A DNA stretch of 64,000 nucleotides from Tamarix chinensis (taxonomy: Eukaryota; Streptophyta; Magnoliopsida; Caryophyllales; Tamaricaceae). Under the pieces are notes generated by a model. It had not been told where the DNA came from. It worked only from the letters and a program-made list of their open reading frames with translations, and did no database searches. Shown here in pieces: positions 11,654 through 23,110 of the stretch. The stretch covers positions 105,134,922 to 105,198,921 of the forward strand of contig CM060175.1 in the NCBI GenBank assembly GCA_030549775.1, written 5' to 3'. The number at the start of each line of letters is the position of its first letter. Position 1 is the stretch's first letter. Both the position numbers and the translations under genes were made by a program.

Positions 11654-12439
11654 CGTAACACTCCAAAATTCACTACTTTTTTTTAAGCGGAAGAATTTTA
11701 AATTTAAAACCTATGAATTCTGGGGATGTTACCGTCACACTTAATACCAGATTGGTTCACTCTGATCGTTCCAGTACCAAGTGCTAAGGCTAAAGAAAAG
11801 ATTAACATTTAAACTCAAACCAATAGTTCATAAAGAAATAGAAAGGATCTTACAACAAAATCAGAGTATGCATAAAAGTTTATAATCAATAATAAGATAA
11901 AAATCAGAATACGCATAAAGAATTATAATTCATATCCAAAAGAAAATGAGCTTACAACCAATAAAAGGTTTATTTGAAATACTCAATGCAAGTTAATAAA
12001 TCAAAAAGGATAAATTTGATACAAACGAAATAACAAACGGACATAAATCGCATAAAGAATAAATACGGCCACGACATTCTCGAGCTTTGAGTTAAAACAC
12101 GCTCAACACTCAGCCCCACCGGATGTCTTGCCCACCTACACAAAGTCAGAAGGGCCAACTACTCATGGGAATGAGCAGCACCCATAAAAAGGGTGATCAG
12201 TACACTACGTACTGAGTAAGGTAACTGAGCACTAAGGCCAACACATAAGCATATGGAATCATGCAAGACAATACTCAACTTACATTTACAAACCCACACA
12301 TATAGTACATATGGTCATGAAGAAAATTATACAACTTATAAATGATCAAGCCCATACGTGAAGTACATGATTATTCCAGATTAATTATTTAATTGCTCTT
12401 TTATTAGAAATCAATTCACGCTATGTTTTTTATCAAGTC

Positions 12440-12745
12440 CACATGAGTACGGGAACCCCACTATTTTAGCCGGTGGATCGATCGCAAGGGTAACATACCC
12501 TGCCACTATTACATGCAGGTGGATCGGTCTGGCCCCTTCTCGTACGGTGTTCCACTATAAGTAATTAGTGTATTTCCCATATATTAGCAACTGTAGGGTT
12601 TGATTTTGTTGAGCTTGGTATCCCCTACTATTATAGCCAGTGGATCGGTCGCGAGGGTACATGCCCTGCCACTATTTTAGCCGGTGGATCGGTCGTGAGG
12701 GAAACATTCCTTGCCATTATTTTATACCGGTGGATCGGTCTAGGC
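12440..12745 (-). repeat. Two-hairpin cassette array in U3
   Basis: Plus-strand copies read 'CCACTATTATAGCCAGTGG' or 'CCACTATTTTAGCCGGTGG' followed by 'ATCGGTCGCGAGGGTACATG'. On the minus strand the second arm is GCAGGG...CCCTCGC or GCAGGGTA...TACCCTTGC, which pairs but differs in sequence from the second arm in other units. Confidence 0.75.
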
Positions 12746-13139
12746 CCAGCTCAATATCTTCTACTTTACGTAATTAATATTTTAAATATCTTATTCAAAG
12801 GCTTTCACCCTAGACATGCACGAATCATTCTCTTTATGTTTCACACATCACAAATCATAAAATTCTACCATCATAATTACAGTTTAATCACAAAATACAC
12901 ATGATAACACAAAAACCCTAAGCAGCCATAACAAACCTTAATTGTCCACACAAAGCCTAGCTCAATCTCCGACACACCATTATATTGCTCCACGTACTAT
13001 TTTTCATCAAAAGTGTTCAAGCACCCAAACAACACTTACATTACCTTCCTCACATCCCAAATCATCTTTCCATACGTAAATTTCACTCCCATGCAGACTT
13101 TAGACATCCCATGCAACCTTTCAAATTTTTCATGCAAAA

Positions 13140-13560
13140 CCCTAAGTCCATCCATACGAAACCCTAAATTCTTTCCTACAAAGCCCAAGATTCCGTCAAA
13201 CAAAACCCTAAATTCAATCCACACAAAACAAAATATTCATCCATACCAAACCCTAGATTCAAACCATATCAAACCCAAGATTCATCCATACCAAACCCTA
13301 AATTCAAACCATATAACACCAAAGATTTATCCATAAAAAACTCTACATTAGATCCTCCCATACAAATCCATAAATTAGTTTCTCCCATACAAAACCATAA
13401 ATTAAATTCTCCCATATAAAACCATAAATTACAAAACCACAAATTAAATTCTCCCATACAAAACTATAAATTAAATTCTCCCATACAAAATCATAAATTA
13501 GATTCTTCCACACGAAACCCTAAATTAGATTCTTCCACATGAAACCCTGAATTCCCCATT
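13140..13560 (-). repeat. Minisatellite with CCCTAAATT-type unit
   Basis: Some 15 degenerate copies of 'CCATACAAAACCCTAAATT' followed by 'CAAACC' or 'AGATTCT'. It includes CCCTAAA but is not a telomeric array because the period is about 25-28 bp. U4 has a counterpart at 29,020-29,215 reading the other strand. Confidence 0.8.
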
Positions 13561-14221
13561 TTATTTCTCCACTCATAGATCATTAAAATACTTAGGTCAA
13601 CTCATTTCTCCTTTAGTTAACCTACTTCCCATTTTCCATTTTCAACCTTTTTTCCCGCATAATACCACTTTTATACATCCTCATATGCATGTCTAAAGGG
13701 TCACAAACAAATCACCACATAAACATAATATACATGCCATGTAAATACACGAAAACATACTTCAACTCCACATCATACCATATACGACATAATTAATAAT
13801 GATAAACATATGATACATAGCATGCGAAGCACATAATGCATATAAGCACACAAAAAGCCTTAGCACCCATTACCTAAAATGACACTGATCTTGGAGCACG
13901 CTCCTACGCCTCCTTAGGGCTTTGACTGGTCTCACCTCTTATGAGGGAAGAGCTAAAATTATATTCCCTCCTACAAAAAATACTATTAAATACTAACTTA
14001 TTCTAAGACTAATCTTTTGATAAAATACTAAAATAATAATAGCAAAAATATCAAAAATAATATCGATATTAATACTAAAAAGAATAATAAAAATAGTAAC
14101 AATAATAATAATAAGGGCATTACTCAAAAACATAGTGAAATAAGGGTTTCGGCCCCTTTACCAAAATAAAACTAATAACAATATTAGTAAAATAAATAAC
14201 CAAATTTATTATTAATAATAA

Positions 14222-14227
14222 TGATGA

Positions 14228-14262
<35 letters not shown>

Positions 14263-14287
14263 CAATAACAATAACAATAACAACAAC

Positions 14288-14318
<31 letters not shown>

Positions 14319-14524
14319 GCAAAACTAATAATAAAGTAGTTGTAATATCAATAATGGAATAATAGTAGTAGTAATTCTAAAAAGTAATAATAATAATAAT
14401 AATAATAACAACAACAACAACAACAACATATTAATATTAATAATAGAAATAATAAGAATAATAATAATAAAATAGAATTAAAAATACAATAGGGCTTCAA
14501 CCCTCCACAGAAATAATAATCAAA

Positions 14525-14573
<49 letters not shown>

Positions 14574-14575
14574 AT
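14222..14575. repeat. (AAT)n / (AAC)n trinucleotide tracts
   Basis: Three clusters (about 14,222-14,325, 14,385-14,432, 14,528-14,572) of AAT with interspersed AAC and AGT units inside U3. Equivalent ATT/GTT tracts lie in U4 at 27,820-28,170. Confidence 0.9.
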
Positions 14576-16333
14576 ATTAAAAATATAAATAATAATAATA
14601 GTATTTATATTCAAATAAATTAAATAAATTAAATTAAGGCTTATAAAAAATAGGTAGAAGGGTTGAGAGGGTCTAGGGTTCAACCTTAGGCTGGAGGGGA
14701 TGGACGGAACTGGCGGTGGTGCACGAAGGTGGCGGCGGCAGCCGGAAAAAGGGAAGAAAAGGGTAAAAGTTGAATGCTGGGAAAAGGAGAGGCAGAACGG
14801 AGGTGGGAGTTGGGGTGTTTAAGACTACCTAGAGGGAGAGGAGTTGAATGAGGGTGGCAACACAGCCAAAGGTGGCGGCACACGGCGGCGACGGTGGTGG
14901 CCGAATGGGGAAGAAGGAGAGAAAGAAAAGAGGAGAGGGAGGAAGAGGAAAAGAAAGGTAGGGGAAGGTAGAGGAGGGTCTGCAAAAGAGAATGGGAGGT
15001 GAAAGAAGTGGCAGAAGCGGCGGAAGAGGTGGCTAAGGGTTGCGCAAATGGTGGCGGAGGTGGAAGGAAGGGCTGATCGAGAAGGCTACTTCGCACAGCT
15101 GAGGTGGCTTGCGCAGGAAGAATCGAAGGATATGGGACGTTTGGTTAGCTAGAGGGTGGTGCAAGGAAGAGTTTGGTAGGCGGACTTGGTGGCGAAGTTG
15201 GCCGGAGGTGGCAGACGAGGCGTCTAAAGGGGCGGCGGCGAAAAGGGACGATTTCTGGGTTGGAGACCAAAAACTCGATTTAAGGCAACTTACGCAGGTA
15301 TTTATAGATTTTGTAAGGGATGTTAGGGTTCTGTGGGTCAACTATAGGGTAAGGAAAGTAGGGTTAGGGTTATCGGTGGCGAGTTTGGCCGGTGGGAGTC
15401 AAAACAAGGCAAGGGTTAGTTAGGTTGAAAGAGTGATCATGTGTGAAAAGGAAGGAAGATAAGGCAGGTCAAGGAGGTCGCCGAAATAGGGGGGAAAGAA
15501 AGGGAGGGAAAAGGCCGGTCAAAGGGGCGAGATCGGCGGTGATGTTACAAGTGGTCGACTTCGATGGGGGAAGGAAGGAAGCAAGAAGAAGAAAGAAAAA
15601 GGCGGATGGACCGGGCGGTTCGGGGAAAGAAAGAAAGAAAGGAAAAGAAGGGTGGACCAGGCGGTCGGCAAGAGGGCTAAGGTACTTAAATTAAACGAAA
15701 TGTTGCGATGGTTAAAATAAATAAAATGCAGTGCTAGGATGGAAAGGAGAAGGGGACGGCGGCGCGGGTTGGGCCAGCCGAAAGAAAGGAAAAGAAGGAT
15801 TGGGCCGCGGGAAGGCAGGCCCAATCGGGGGAGGGGAAAATAGGAAAGAAAAGGAAAAGGAAGAAAGAAAGAAAAAAGAAGAAAGAAAAGGAAAAAGTAA
15901 AAAGGGAAAAATAAAAATAGTGGGTTGGGTTAATTAAATTAAATAGAATATTTGGGATATTTAAAAATAATAATATTTAAATCCCTTTTTAGGCTAATTT
16001 TAGGATTTTTGAAATATTTTTCATAAATTCCATTTTAATTAGTAAAGCAACCTAATTTTATCCAATTAGATTATTTATAAAATTAATGTTAATTTGAAAC
16101 TATTTTCTCCTTCTTATTTTTAATAAATTAATTAATTTAATTAATTTCTAAAATAAAATCCTTAATAAGCTAAAATACCAAAACTTTTCTAATAAAAGTT
16201 ATTTATTATTTTCTTCTTAAATAGCAATAATTAATTACCTTTTATTTTAATAAAAATACTTTATTTAATTAATTTCCATAATAAAAACTCATTTAAATAT
16301 AATATTAAAATCAAAAAATTTCGGGGCATTTCA

Positions 16334-16361
16334 TTAGTATTTCTAAAGTTGGGGTATTACA
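16334..16361 (-). mobile_element. 5'-terminal 28 bp of giant unit U2
   Basis: On the minus strand this reads TGTAATACCCCAACTTTAGA, the U2 start, with the U3 target duplication inside it. It is followed by CCATT (16,362-16,366), U2's target duplication in copia-1 gag. Confidence 0.8.
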
Positions 16362-16664
16362 CCATTTCATCTTAAATACACTCCCAAAGGAATATACGTC
16401 ATTCAAAGTTACCTATCACACACAAAGAGAAAAATGGCCGATCAATGAACTAATGACCATGTGTGTGTAAGTGGAGGAAAGACTCTTGATGGATCATGGG
16501 GAGACAATGATGATGATAACCAAGGGCAAGGAAAAGAAGAAAAAGACAAGCCAAAAGGAAAAAGGTAAAATCCCACCACAGGGTGAGGTAAAGAAGCAGT
16601 TTAGGTATTTCTTCTGTAAGAAAAAGGGACACATGAAGAAGGATTGTGCTAAGTATAAAGTCTG
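16362..16664 (+). pseudogene. copia-1 gag C-terminal half with damaged zinc knuckle
   Basis: Gag resumes with 'HFILNTLPKEYTSFKVTY' and runs to a CCHC knuckle at 16,606-16,647. The knuckle reads Y-F-F-C-K-K-K-G-H-M-K-K-D-C, so the first zinc-binding Cys of C-X2-C-X4-H-X4-C is Tyr (TGT to TAT). Knuckles bind the packaged RNA, so this one should not fold normally. The frame has at least one stop upstream (near 16,468). It is contiguous with the protease and integrase remnants downstream and joins at its 5' end to the half of gag at 9,184-9,635. Confidence 0.85.
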
Positions 16665-17175
16665 ACTTGTTAAGAAAGGTAATGTAAATTTTTTGATATG
16701 TTTTGAATCTCATATAGTAGATGCAAATCATAACATTCGGTGGATCAATTCTAATTCTACAATCCATGTTTGCACTTCCTTGCAGGTTATAGTAAGGATG
16801 AGGAAACTAGTGGACAATGAATGAAGTATCTTTATCGGTAGCAAGATACATTTGGAAGTTCAAGGAATAGGCTCATGTAGACTGGTTCTCTCTAGTAATC
16901 ATGTATTAATGTTATAAAAGACATTTTATGTTCCAAGTTTTGGTAGAAACTTGATTTCTATTTCAAGACTTGTACCATTTGGATACTCATTTGTTTCCAA
17001 AAGCAATTCAGTTTGTTTGTTTTATGAAGCAAATTGTGTTGGGTATGGTACATTATCTAAAGGTATTTACTCTATTGCGTTAATGCATGATGATAAATAT
17101 GTTGCAATAAATTTGAACATTGGTTCAAAAAGATGTGTTATGAATGAGGAGTCATCAATGCTTTGGCACAAATGA
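16665..17175 (+). pseudogene. copia-1 protease and pre-integrase region, broken
   Basis: The aspartic protease motif W-I-D-S-G-A-T is here W-I-N-S-N-S-T at 16,741-16,761, so the catalytic Asp (16,747-16,749) is Asn and the flap-side Gly is Asn. Downstream 'KTFYVPSFGRNLISISRL' and 'GIYSIALMHDDKY' are the usual spacer and GAG-pre-integrase motifs. Several in-frame stops interrupt it (for example TGA at 17,173-17,175 in 'LWHK*LGYIS'). Confidence 0.85.
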
Positions 17176-17995
17176 TTAGGTTACATCTCCATTGAGAGAA
17201 TAAGAAGATTGGTGAATGACAGAGTACTTGGTTTTCTTGATTTTACCAACTTTAGCACTTGTATAAATTGTATAAAGGGAAAATAAATGAACAAGTCTAA
17301 AAGATGTGCCAATAGGAGGTCTCAACAACTTGAGATTATACATACCAATATATGTAGTTCTGATATGAACTTGCATAGTCAGAGATACTTCATCTCATTT
17401 ATTGATGGCTATTTACGATACATGTATCTCTACTTGTTGAACCATAAGTATGAAGCATTAGATACTTTTAAAGTATTCAAAGCTGAGGTAGAGAAACAAT
17501 GTGATAAGCAAATCAAAATTGTGAGCTCTAATAGAGGTGGAGAGTACTATGGCAAGTACATTAAGGATGGAAAAGCACCTGGTCTATTTGCGAAGTTTCT
17601 TGAAGAGAATGGGATAGTTGCTCAATACACTATGCATGGTTCACAGGACCAAAATGGAGTAGCTAAGAGAAGAAACAGGACATTATTAGATATGGTGAGA
17701 AGTATGCTTAGCAACTCCAATCTTCCTAGATCTTTGTGGAATGAAGCACTTAACATAGCGGTATATATTTTGAACCAAGTTACAACAAAAGTAGTATCTA
17801 AGACACAATTTGAGCTTTTAAAGTGTTGAAAGCCAAGTTTAAAATATATGAGAGTTTGAGGATGTCCATCTGAAGTGAGAATTTATAATCCACAAGAAAG
17901 GAAGCTAGACCCAAGGACCATAAGTGGGTATTTCATTGGATATGTTTACAGGTCTAAGGGTTATTAGTTCTATTTTCCATCACATAACACTAGAT
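17176..17995 (+). pseudogene. copia-1 integrase, all three catalytic acids lost
   Basis: Integrase joins element cDNA to host DNA. The N-terminal zinc domain is present with the second His changed to Tyr (17,182-17,184). The catalytic core reads '[11 protein letters not shown]', '[14 protein letters not shown]' and '[18 protein letters not shown]'. The expected acids are Asn at 17,347-17,349, Asn at 17,530-17,532 and Lys at 17,665-17,667, each explained by a single G-to-A change. A 180-codon open stretch (17,287-17,829) survives but ends in a stop. The C-terminal part 'NPQERKLDPRTISGYFIGY' follows to about 17,950. Confidence 0.9.
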
Positions 17996-17999
17996 TTGT

Positions 18000-19190
18000 G
18001 GAGTCAAGAAATGCTAAATTTCTTGAACATGACTTAACCAATAGGAGTGATCAGATCAGGGACCCAGTTCCTGAACCTGCTCATCCAGTAGAGGAAGCTT
18101 TCACTTCATATGATAGAGTGACTTTTTTTCACCGTGCAATTCCAATTCCAATCATAGTTGAACAACAAGTCAATGAACCTCCACAAAATGCTGACATAAA
18201 TTCGATAGATCAAGTTGTTCAGGAACTTCCTGAAGTTGTTGAGTAAGCATCTATTGAGCAACCTTTACAAGAGGATGTTGGGTTAGTTTTAATAATATCT
18301 ACTAGGGAAAAGTCAGTTATACCTAGTGACTATTATGTGTACTTACAAGAGTTTCACATACCATGAGTAGTTCAAAATCAGGTTTATGGTATGATGTTAT
18401 AAAGGAAGAGATGAATTCCATAAAAGTCAATGAGGTATGGGAACCTATACCGTTACCTGATAGGTCTAAGCCTATTAGTTGTAAGTGGGTCTTTAACACC
18501 AAGAGAGACTCATCAGGGAATGTTGATAGGTACAAGGCTAGACTAGTTGCTAAGGATTTTACTCAGAGAGAGGGAGAGGACTACAAGAATACTTTCTCTC
18601 CTATTTCCACCAAAGATTCCCTACGCATAGTTATGGAATTAGTAGCTCATTTTGATTTTGAGTTACAAAAAATGGATTTGAAAATGACATTTTTGAATGG
18701 TGAGCTTGAGGAGGAGGTATATATAAAACAACATGAAGGGTTCTCCTCTCATAAAGACAAAAATATTGTATGTAAGCTTAAGAAAGCTATATATGTATTG
18801 AAACAAGACTCCCGACAATGGTATTTAAAGTTTCATGGTGTCATTTCTTCATTTGGATTTGAAGAGAATGTCATGGATCAGTGTACATACATCAAGTTCA
18901 ATGGGAGTAAGGTTTGTTTTTTGGTTTTATATGTGGATGAAATTCTAGTTGCATGCAATGATAAAGAGATGATATATGCGGTGAAACAATTTATTTTTAA
19001 CAATCTTAATATGAAAGATATGGGTGATGCATCCTATATCATTGGCATTAAGATTCATTGAGATAGATCTAGACATATATTAGGACTATTTCAAGAATTA
19101 TATGTTAATAAGGTGTTAGAAAGATACAAAATGATAGATTGTACACCAATTGTCAAGGGAGACAAATTGCAACTAGTGGGAGTGCTTAAA
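18000..19190 (+). pseudogene. copia-1 reverse transcriptase, first copy
   Basis: Open for 232 codons (18,363-19,061) with the copia RT order 'NEVWEPIPLPDRSKPISCKW', 'YKARLVAKDFTQREGEDY', '[19 protein letters not shown]', 'LKKAIYVLKQDSRQWY' and the active site. RT copies element RNA into cDNA. The active site YVDD is Y-V-D-E at 18,930-18,941 (GAT to GAA), predicted inactive. The segment ends near 19,185 at 'KGDKLQL' where the sequence jumps back to an earlier part of pol, starting a second copy of about 1.2 kb. Confidence 0.9.
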
Positions 19191-19204
19191 TTAGGGACCC
19201 AGTT

Positions 19205-20153
19205 ACTGAAAGGTCTAAGGGTTATAGGTTCTATTATCTATCATATATCACTAGATTTATGGAGTCAAGAAATGCTAAATTTCTTAAAAATGACTTAATA
19301 GGTGAGAGTGATTAAATCAATGACCCAGTTACTGAACTTGCTCATCCAATAGAGGAAGCTTCCACTTCATGTGATAGAGTGACTTTTGTTCACCATGCAC
19401 TTCTAGTTCCATTCATGATTAAACAACAAGTCAATGAACCTCCACAAAATGCTAGCATAAATCCGATAGATCAAGTTGTTTAGAAAATTTCTAAAGTTAT
19501 TGAGCAACCTCCACAAGAGAATATTGTGCTAACTTTAATAAGATCTACTAGGGAAATAAGGTCATATATACCTAGTGACTATTATGTGTACTTAAAATAG
19601 TTTGAATATGAAATTTGTGCTATTGATGATCCCAAAACCTTTTCACATGCCATGAATAGCTCAAAATCTAAGTAATGGTATGATGTCATGAAGTAGATGA
19701 ATTCCGTAAAAGTTAATGAGGTATGGGACCTTGTACCATTACCCGATGGGGATAAGTTTATTAGTTGTAAGTGGTTCTTTAAGACCAAGAGAGACTGATT
19801 TAGGAACGGTGATAGGTACAAGGATAGACTAGTTACTAAGGGGTTCACTCAGAGAGAGGGAGAGGACTACAAGGATAATTTCTCTCTTGTGTCCACCAAG
19901 AATTCCTTATGCATAGTTATGGCATTAGTATCTCATTTTGATTTTTTTTTTGCATGGTGAGCTTGAGGAGGAGGTATATATGAAACAACCTAAAGGATTC
20001 TCCAGTTATATAGACAAACATCCTGTATGTAAGCTTAAGAGAGCCATATATGGGTTGAAACAAACCTCCCAATAATGTTATTTGAAGTTCTATGGTATCA
20101 TTTATTCATTTGGATTTGAAGATAATGACATGGATTATTGTACATATATCAAG
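19205..20153 (+). pseudogene. copia-1 pol, second copy, N-terminal part
   Basis: Repeats 17,950 onwards: 'GGTCTAAGGGTTATAGGTTC' here against 'GGTCTAAGGGTTATTAGTTC' there, then linker and RT N-terminus ('EVWDLVPLPDG', 'SCKWFFKTKRD', '[15 protein letters not shown]'). It has several stops not shared with copy one and lacks part of the 'MDLKMTFLN' segment near 19,945. It is split at 20,153 by a solo LTR and continues at 21,028. Confidence 0.85.
20149..20153 (+). repeat. Left target-site duplication TCAAG
   Basis: TCAAG here and at 21,028-21,032 flank the 874-bp solo LTR perfectly. Confidence 0.9.
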
Positions 20154-21027
20154 TGATGAAACCTGGACGGGTTTCACAGAAATTTCATCGGATCGCAAAT
20201 TAATCGAGCGCGGGGTTCGATTCACCAAGATAATCAGCCTAAGGATTTTTCTCCAAAGGAAGATTAGAAAAATCAGAGCACAGTTGAATCAACGGCTACT
20301 GAAGTTGTAGAACAGAAAAAGATCGAGAAGCAGATCGAGAAGAAGGAGAAGAAGCTGCGAACGAGGAGATCGCGAGAGAGAAGGAGAGAGAGAGAGAGAG
20401 AGAGATTTCTAGAAAATGTAATCACAAATGTATTCCACCAAAAAGTTTCCTATACAACCGGTGTATACGCCATTTATATGGTGTATACATTACAAAAGAA
20501 AGAAATACAACGTATACGATCGCTAGCCTACATTTCCCATACAAATCAGCCCAGATACAGCCCAAGGATCAGCCGAGACATATACAACATGGATCGACAG
20601 GCTGGACAAAGAAACAGCCCAATCTTACAAAATAATTACAATGAATAATAATCCAGGTTAATGGATTTACAATTAATTCCCATCAGCTAAAATATATAAT
20701 AGCTAATCATGGTTACCAAGGGTTGAGTAATCCACATTCCAAATAACCCAATAAATATGGGTCGGGTGGCAGATTACACAGCCATCTTAATCCCCATTAG
20801 CCAATTATGCCGGCGAATGCATCGCATGGGATTTTTTTCCTACAAATTAATACAACACAATTTCTGTAACAACTCCCAGCAGCAGCTACAATAATCTCCT
20901 TGATCCATTCCCATGTTTTGAATTAAATTCCTAAACAATCACACAATAAGAAAAATAATTATAGGTACAAAATAATCTATAACAATTAATAGAATTATTT
21001 AAATACTAATTTTGGAGATATATATCA
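20154..21027 (-). mobile_element. Solo LTR (874 bp), minus orientation, perfect TSD
   Basis: The segment interrupts the second RT copy between 'CATATATCAAG' and 'GTTTGTTTCTTAG'. Termini are TGAT...ATCA and it is flanked by 5-bp TCAAG repeats. On the minus strand it has a CCATATAAATGG TATA-like box (about 20,471-20,484), a CT-rich leader (20,383-20,405) and ends TTTCATCA, the architecture of an LTR with promoter. No primer-binding site, gag or pol accompanies it, so it is the product of LTR-LTR recombination. More balanced base composition and a clean duplication suggest it is younger than its host element. Confidence 0.9.
20378..20405. repeat. (GA)n microsatellite in solo LTR
   Basis: GA run of about 11 units following a GAGA-rich stretch; in the LTR's own orientation it is a CT-rich leader. 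Confidence 0.9.
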
Positions 21028-22031
21028 TCAAGGTTTGTTTCTTAGTTTTGTATGTGAATGATATTTTACTTGGTTACAATGATAAGGAGATGCTATATGC
21101 GGTGAAATAAATTCTTTATAATAAATTTGATATGAAGGATATGGGCAATGCATCTTATGTCATTGGCATTAAGATTCATCGAGATAGATCCTGAGGGATG
21201 GTAGGACTATCTCAAGAAGCATATATCAATAAGGTGTTAGACAGATACAGGATGGTAGATTGTACTACAAGTGTGGCTCCTATTTTCAAGGGTGATAAAT
21301 TACAGTTAAGTCAATGTCCTAAGAATGACTTAGAGAGAGATTTAATGAAGAACATCGCATATGCTTTTATAGTTGGAAGCCTTATGTATGATTAGGTTTG
21401 CACAAAACCTCACATTGCATATGCCATTGGGGTATTGGGGCATTACTAGACTAATCTAGGAGTTGAACATTGAAAAGCTACAAAGAAATTTATGAGGTAT
21501 CTAAATGGAGCTAAGGATTACATGTTCATGTATCGTCGTGTTGAGGATTTGAAGATAGTTGGCTATTTGGATGTAGACTTTGTTGGCTATGTAGATCCAC
21601 ACAAATATACTTCTAGATTCATTTTCTTATTAGCCGGTGGAGCAATATCATGGAAAACCAAGAAATAGGATTGTACAGCCACTTATACCATGGAAGTGGA
21701 ACTCATCTCACCTTTTAAAGTCACAAAGCATAGTGTGTGGTTAAGGAATTTCGTATCGGGTATTAGAATAGTTGATTTCATTTCTAAACCTTTGATGCTC
21801 AAGTGTGATAATTCAGTTGTCATCTTTATCTCAAGGAACAACAAAAGTGGTAGTCATACTAAGGGCATATACATTAAGTACTTGAAGATAAAGGAGCATG
21901 TTTCAAAAGGAGAAGTGGTCTTAGAACACATAGGCACTGATTGTATGTTAGCTAATCCTTTAACTAAGGGCATGCCACAAAGTAAGTTTAAAGATCATGT
22001 TTGTAATATGACTGTCGGACCCTCTATGTGA
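21028..22031 (+). pseudogene. copia-1 RT C-terminus (second copy) and RNase H
   Basis: After the solo LTR the frame resumes at the active-site strand, reading Y-V-N-D at 21,051-21,062 (GAT to AAT), a different lesion from the first copy. RT thumb ('NKVLDRYRMVDCTTSVAPI') and RNase H follow ('RRVEDLKIVGYLDVDFVGY', 'GGAISWKTKK', 'TMEVELISPFKV', 'SGSHTKGIYIKY', 'LANPLTKGMPQSKF'). RNase H removes the RNA strand of the hybrid. Stops occur near 21,107, 21,395, 21,448 and 21,666. The terminal motif marks the true end of pol. Confidence 0.9.
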
Positions 22032-22325
22032 TAGTATTTTTGTAATACATTATATAGTTTGTAATAAAGTTGTGATATGTTTCTTTCTCATTTAGTTTGT
22101 GTACATATGGTTTATTGAGAAATAACATAATAAGCGTAGGACCTTGACTAAATATTGGGTTTATGCATGAAGTTAAAGTTGTGGGTAAAATTAGTACATT
22201 GTGATACATAGAAGATAACTTTTGGAATGTCAAAGGCTTATCACCATGATTCATGTATTAGTTCCATCATTAAGATTATACTAACATAAGAAGACCATGA
22301 TAAGAATATAATTTATATGGACCTA

Positions 22326-22334
22326 GTGAGAGAA
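22326..22334 (+). promoter_or_regulatory. Polypurine tract of copia-1
   Basis: GTGAGAGAA directly before the TGTTAATAT start of the 3' LTR and about 300 bp after the end of pol, the expected place for the plus-strand primer. Confidence 0.65.
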
Positions 22335-22600
22335 TGTTAATATATTTTGGTTTTAATCAAATTATCATTATTGTTTTATATGTAAAGTGTTTTATATATT
22401 AACCCTAAAATATGGTCTATGTCTATTAGATATAAAGTTTGGTCATAAAGTTTATGTTATATATGTTAGTAATAAATCCTAACATATACCTCTCTATCTA
22501 ATCTTTTATGGTAGAATTAGAATTATGCAAGTGTATATGTATGCACACGTGTGTATGTCACATGATAAGGAAATTAAAGAATGTGTATTATAACATTTAT
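22335..22600 (+). mobile_element. copia-1 3' LTR, recognisable part
   Basis: Begins TGTTAATATATTTTGG after the polypurine tract. It shares the ordered blocks 'ATATGGTCTATGTC', 'TTGGTCATAAAGTTTATG', 'CTCTCTATCTAATC' and 'GTAGAATTAGAATTA' with 5,340-5,560, and more distantly with 44,435-44,700. Similarity to the 5' LTR fades after about 22,580, where an AT-rich array begins, so its end and target duplication are not visible. Confidence 0.65.
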
Positions 22601-22821
22601 TATAAAAGATATGAGTATTTTTCTTTTGAAATATTTGTATATTTTTAGATGATATGTATTTATAACATATTCTTTCCTTAAGTTTATATAAATAAAAAAG
22701 TGTGTTTTTAAAAAAATAAATTTTTTTCTAAAAATGTGTACTTATAATATAGATATTTTTCATTAGATGTATTTATTTTTTTTTAATGTGTATTTATATC
22801 ATAAAAGATATGTATTTAAAT

Positions 22822-22895
<74 letters not shown>

Positions 22896-23110
22896 AGGTG
22901 TATTGGAATATATGTATTATGTCTTGAATTGTGTGTATTTATTTTATATAAGATTTATACTTTGTTTAACAATATTTATATACTACTACCATTATTTAAA
23001 ATAAATTTCATTAAATTTATAAAAATATTTTTTTTATACTCCTAGACAATATGTATTACTGCTATATAAGCTATGTATTTATTCTTAACAAGATATATAT
23101 TTATATTATG
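22600..23110. repeat. AT-rich degenerate repeat with (TA)33 microsatellite
   Basis: Degenerate copies of 'ATGTGTATTTATAA' and variants at 30-80 bp spacing, containing an uninterrupted TA run at about 22,824-22,889. The 92- and 72-codon Tyr/Ile ORFs here are artefacts of the repeat. Confidence 0.75.

Larger units (their letters stand above)
11654..16333 (-). mobile_element. Giant LTR-like unit U3, complete, minus orientation
   Basis: Minus-strand start TGAAATGCCCCGAAATTTTT at 16,333 matches the start of U8 at 62,973. The minus-strand end reads GTGAATTTTGGAGTGTTACG at 11,654 (sister units end TTACA). Flanks TTAGC (11,649-11,653) and TTAGT (16,334-16,338) are a 5-bp target duplication with one mismatch. 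Length is 4,680 bp, close to U4 (4,679) and U5 (4,630). Contents in element order: AT-rich 5' zone, GGGCC-bearing C-rich zone (about 15,850-14,690), ATT-rich tracts, CCCTAA-type minisatellite, two-hairpin array, terminus. It is inserted in the 5' end of U2. Confidence 0.85.

Noticed and set aside
13140..13560. Interstitial telomere-like CCCTAAA array
   Set aside because: CCCTAAA words recur only every 25-28 bp within a longer minisatellite, not as a pure heptamer array.
20154..20310. Possible tRNA-like B box (GGTTCGATTC) at 20,215-20,224
   Set aside because: No A box or cloverleaf at the right spacing; it lies inside the solo LTR.
22767..23045. Tyr/Ile-rich ORFs at TA microsatellites (also 9,899-10,264, 57,555-57,758, 5,604-5,915)
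   Set aside because: Translation of TA, CA or CT repeats.
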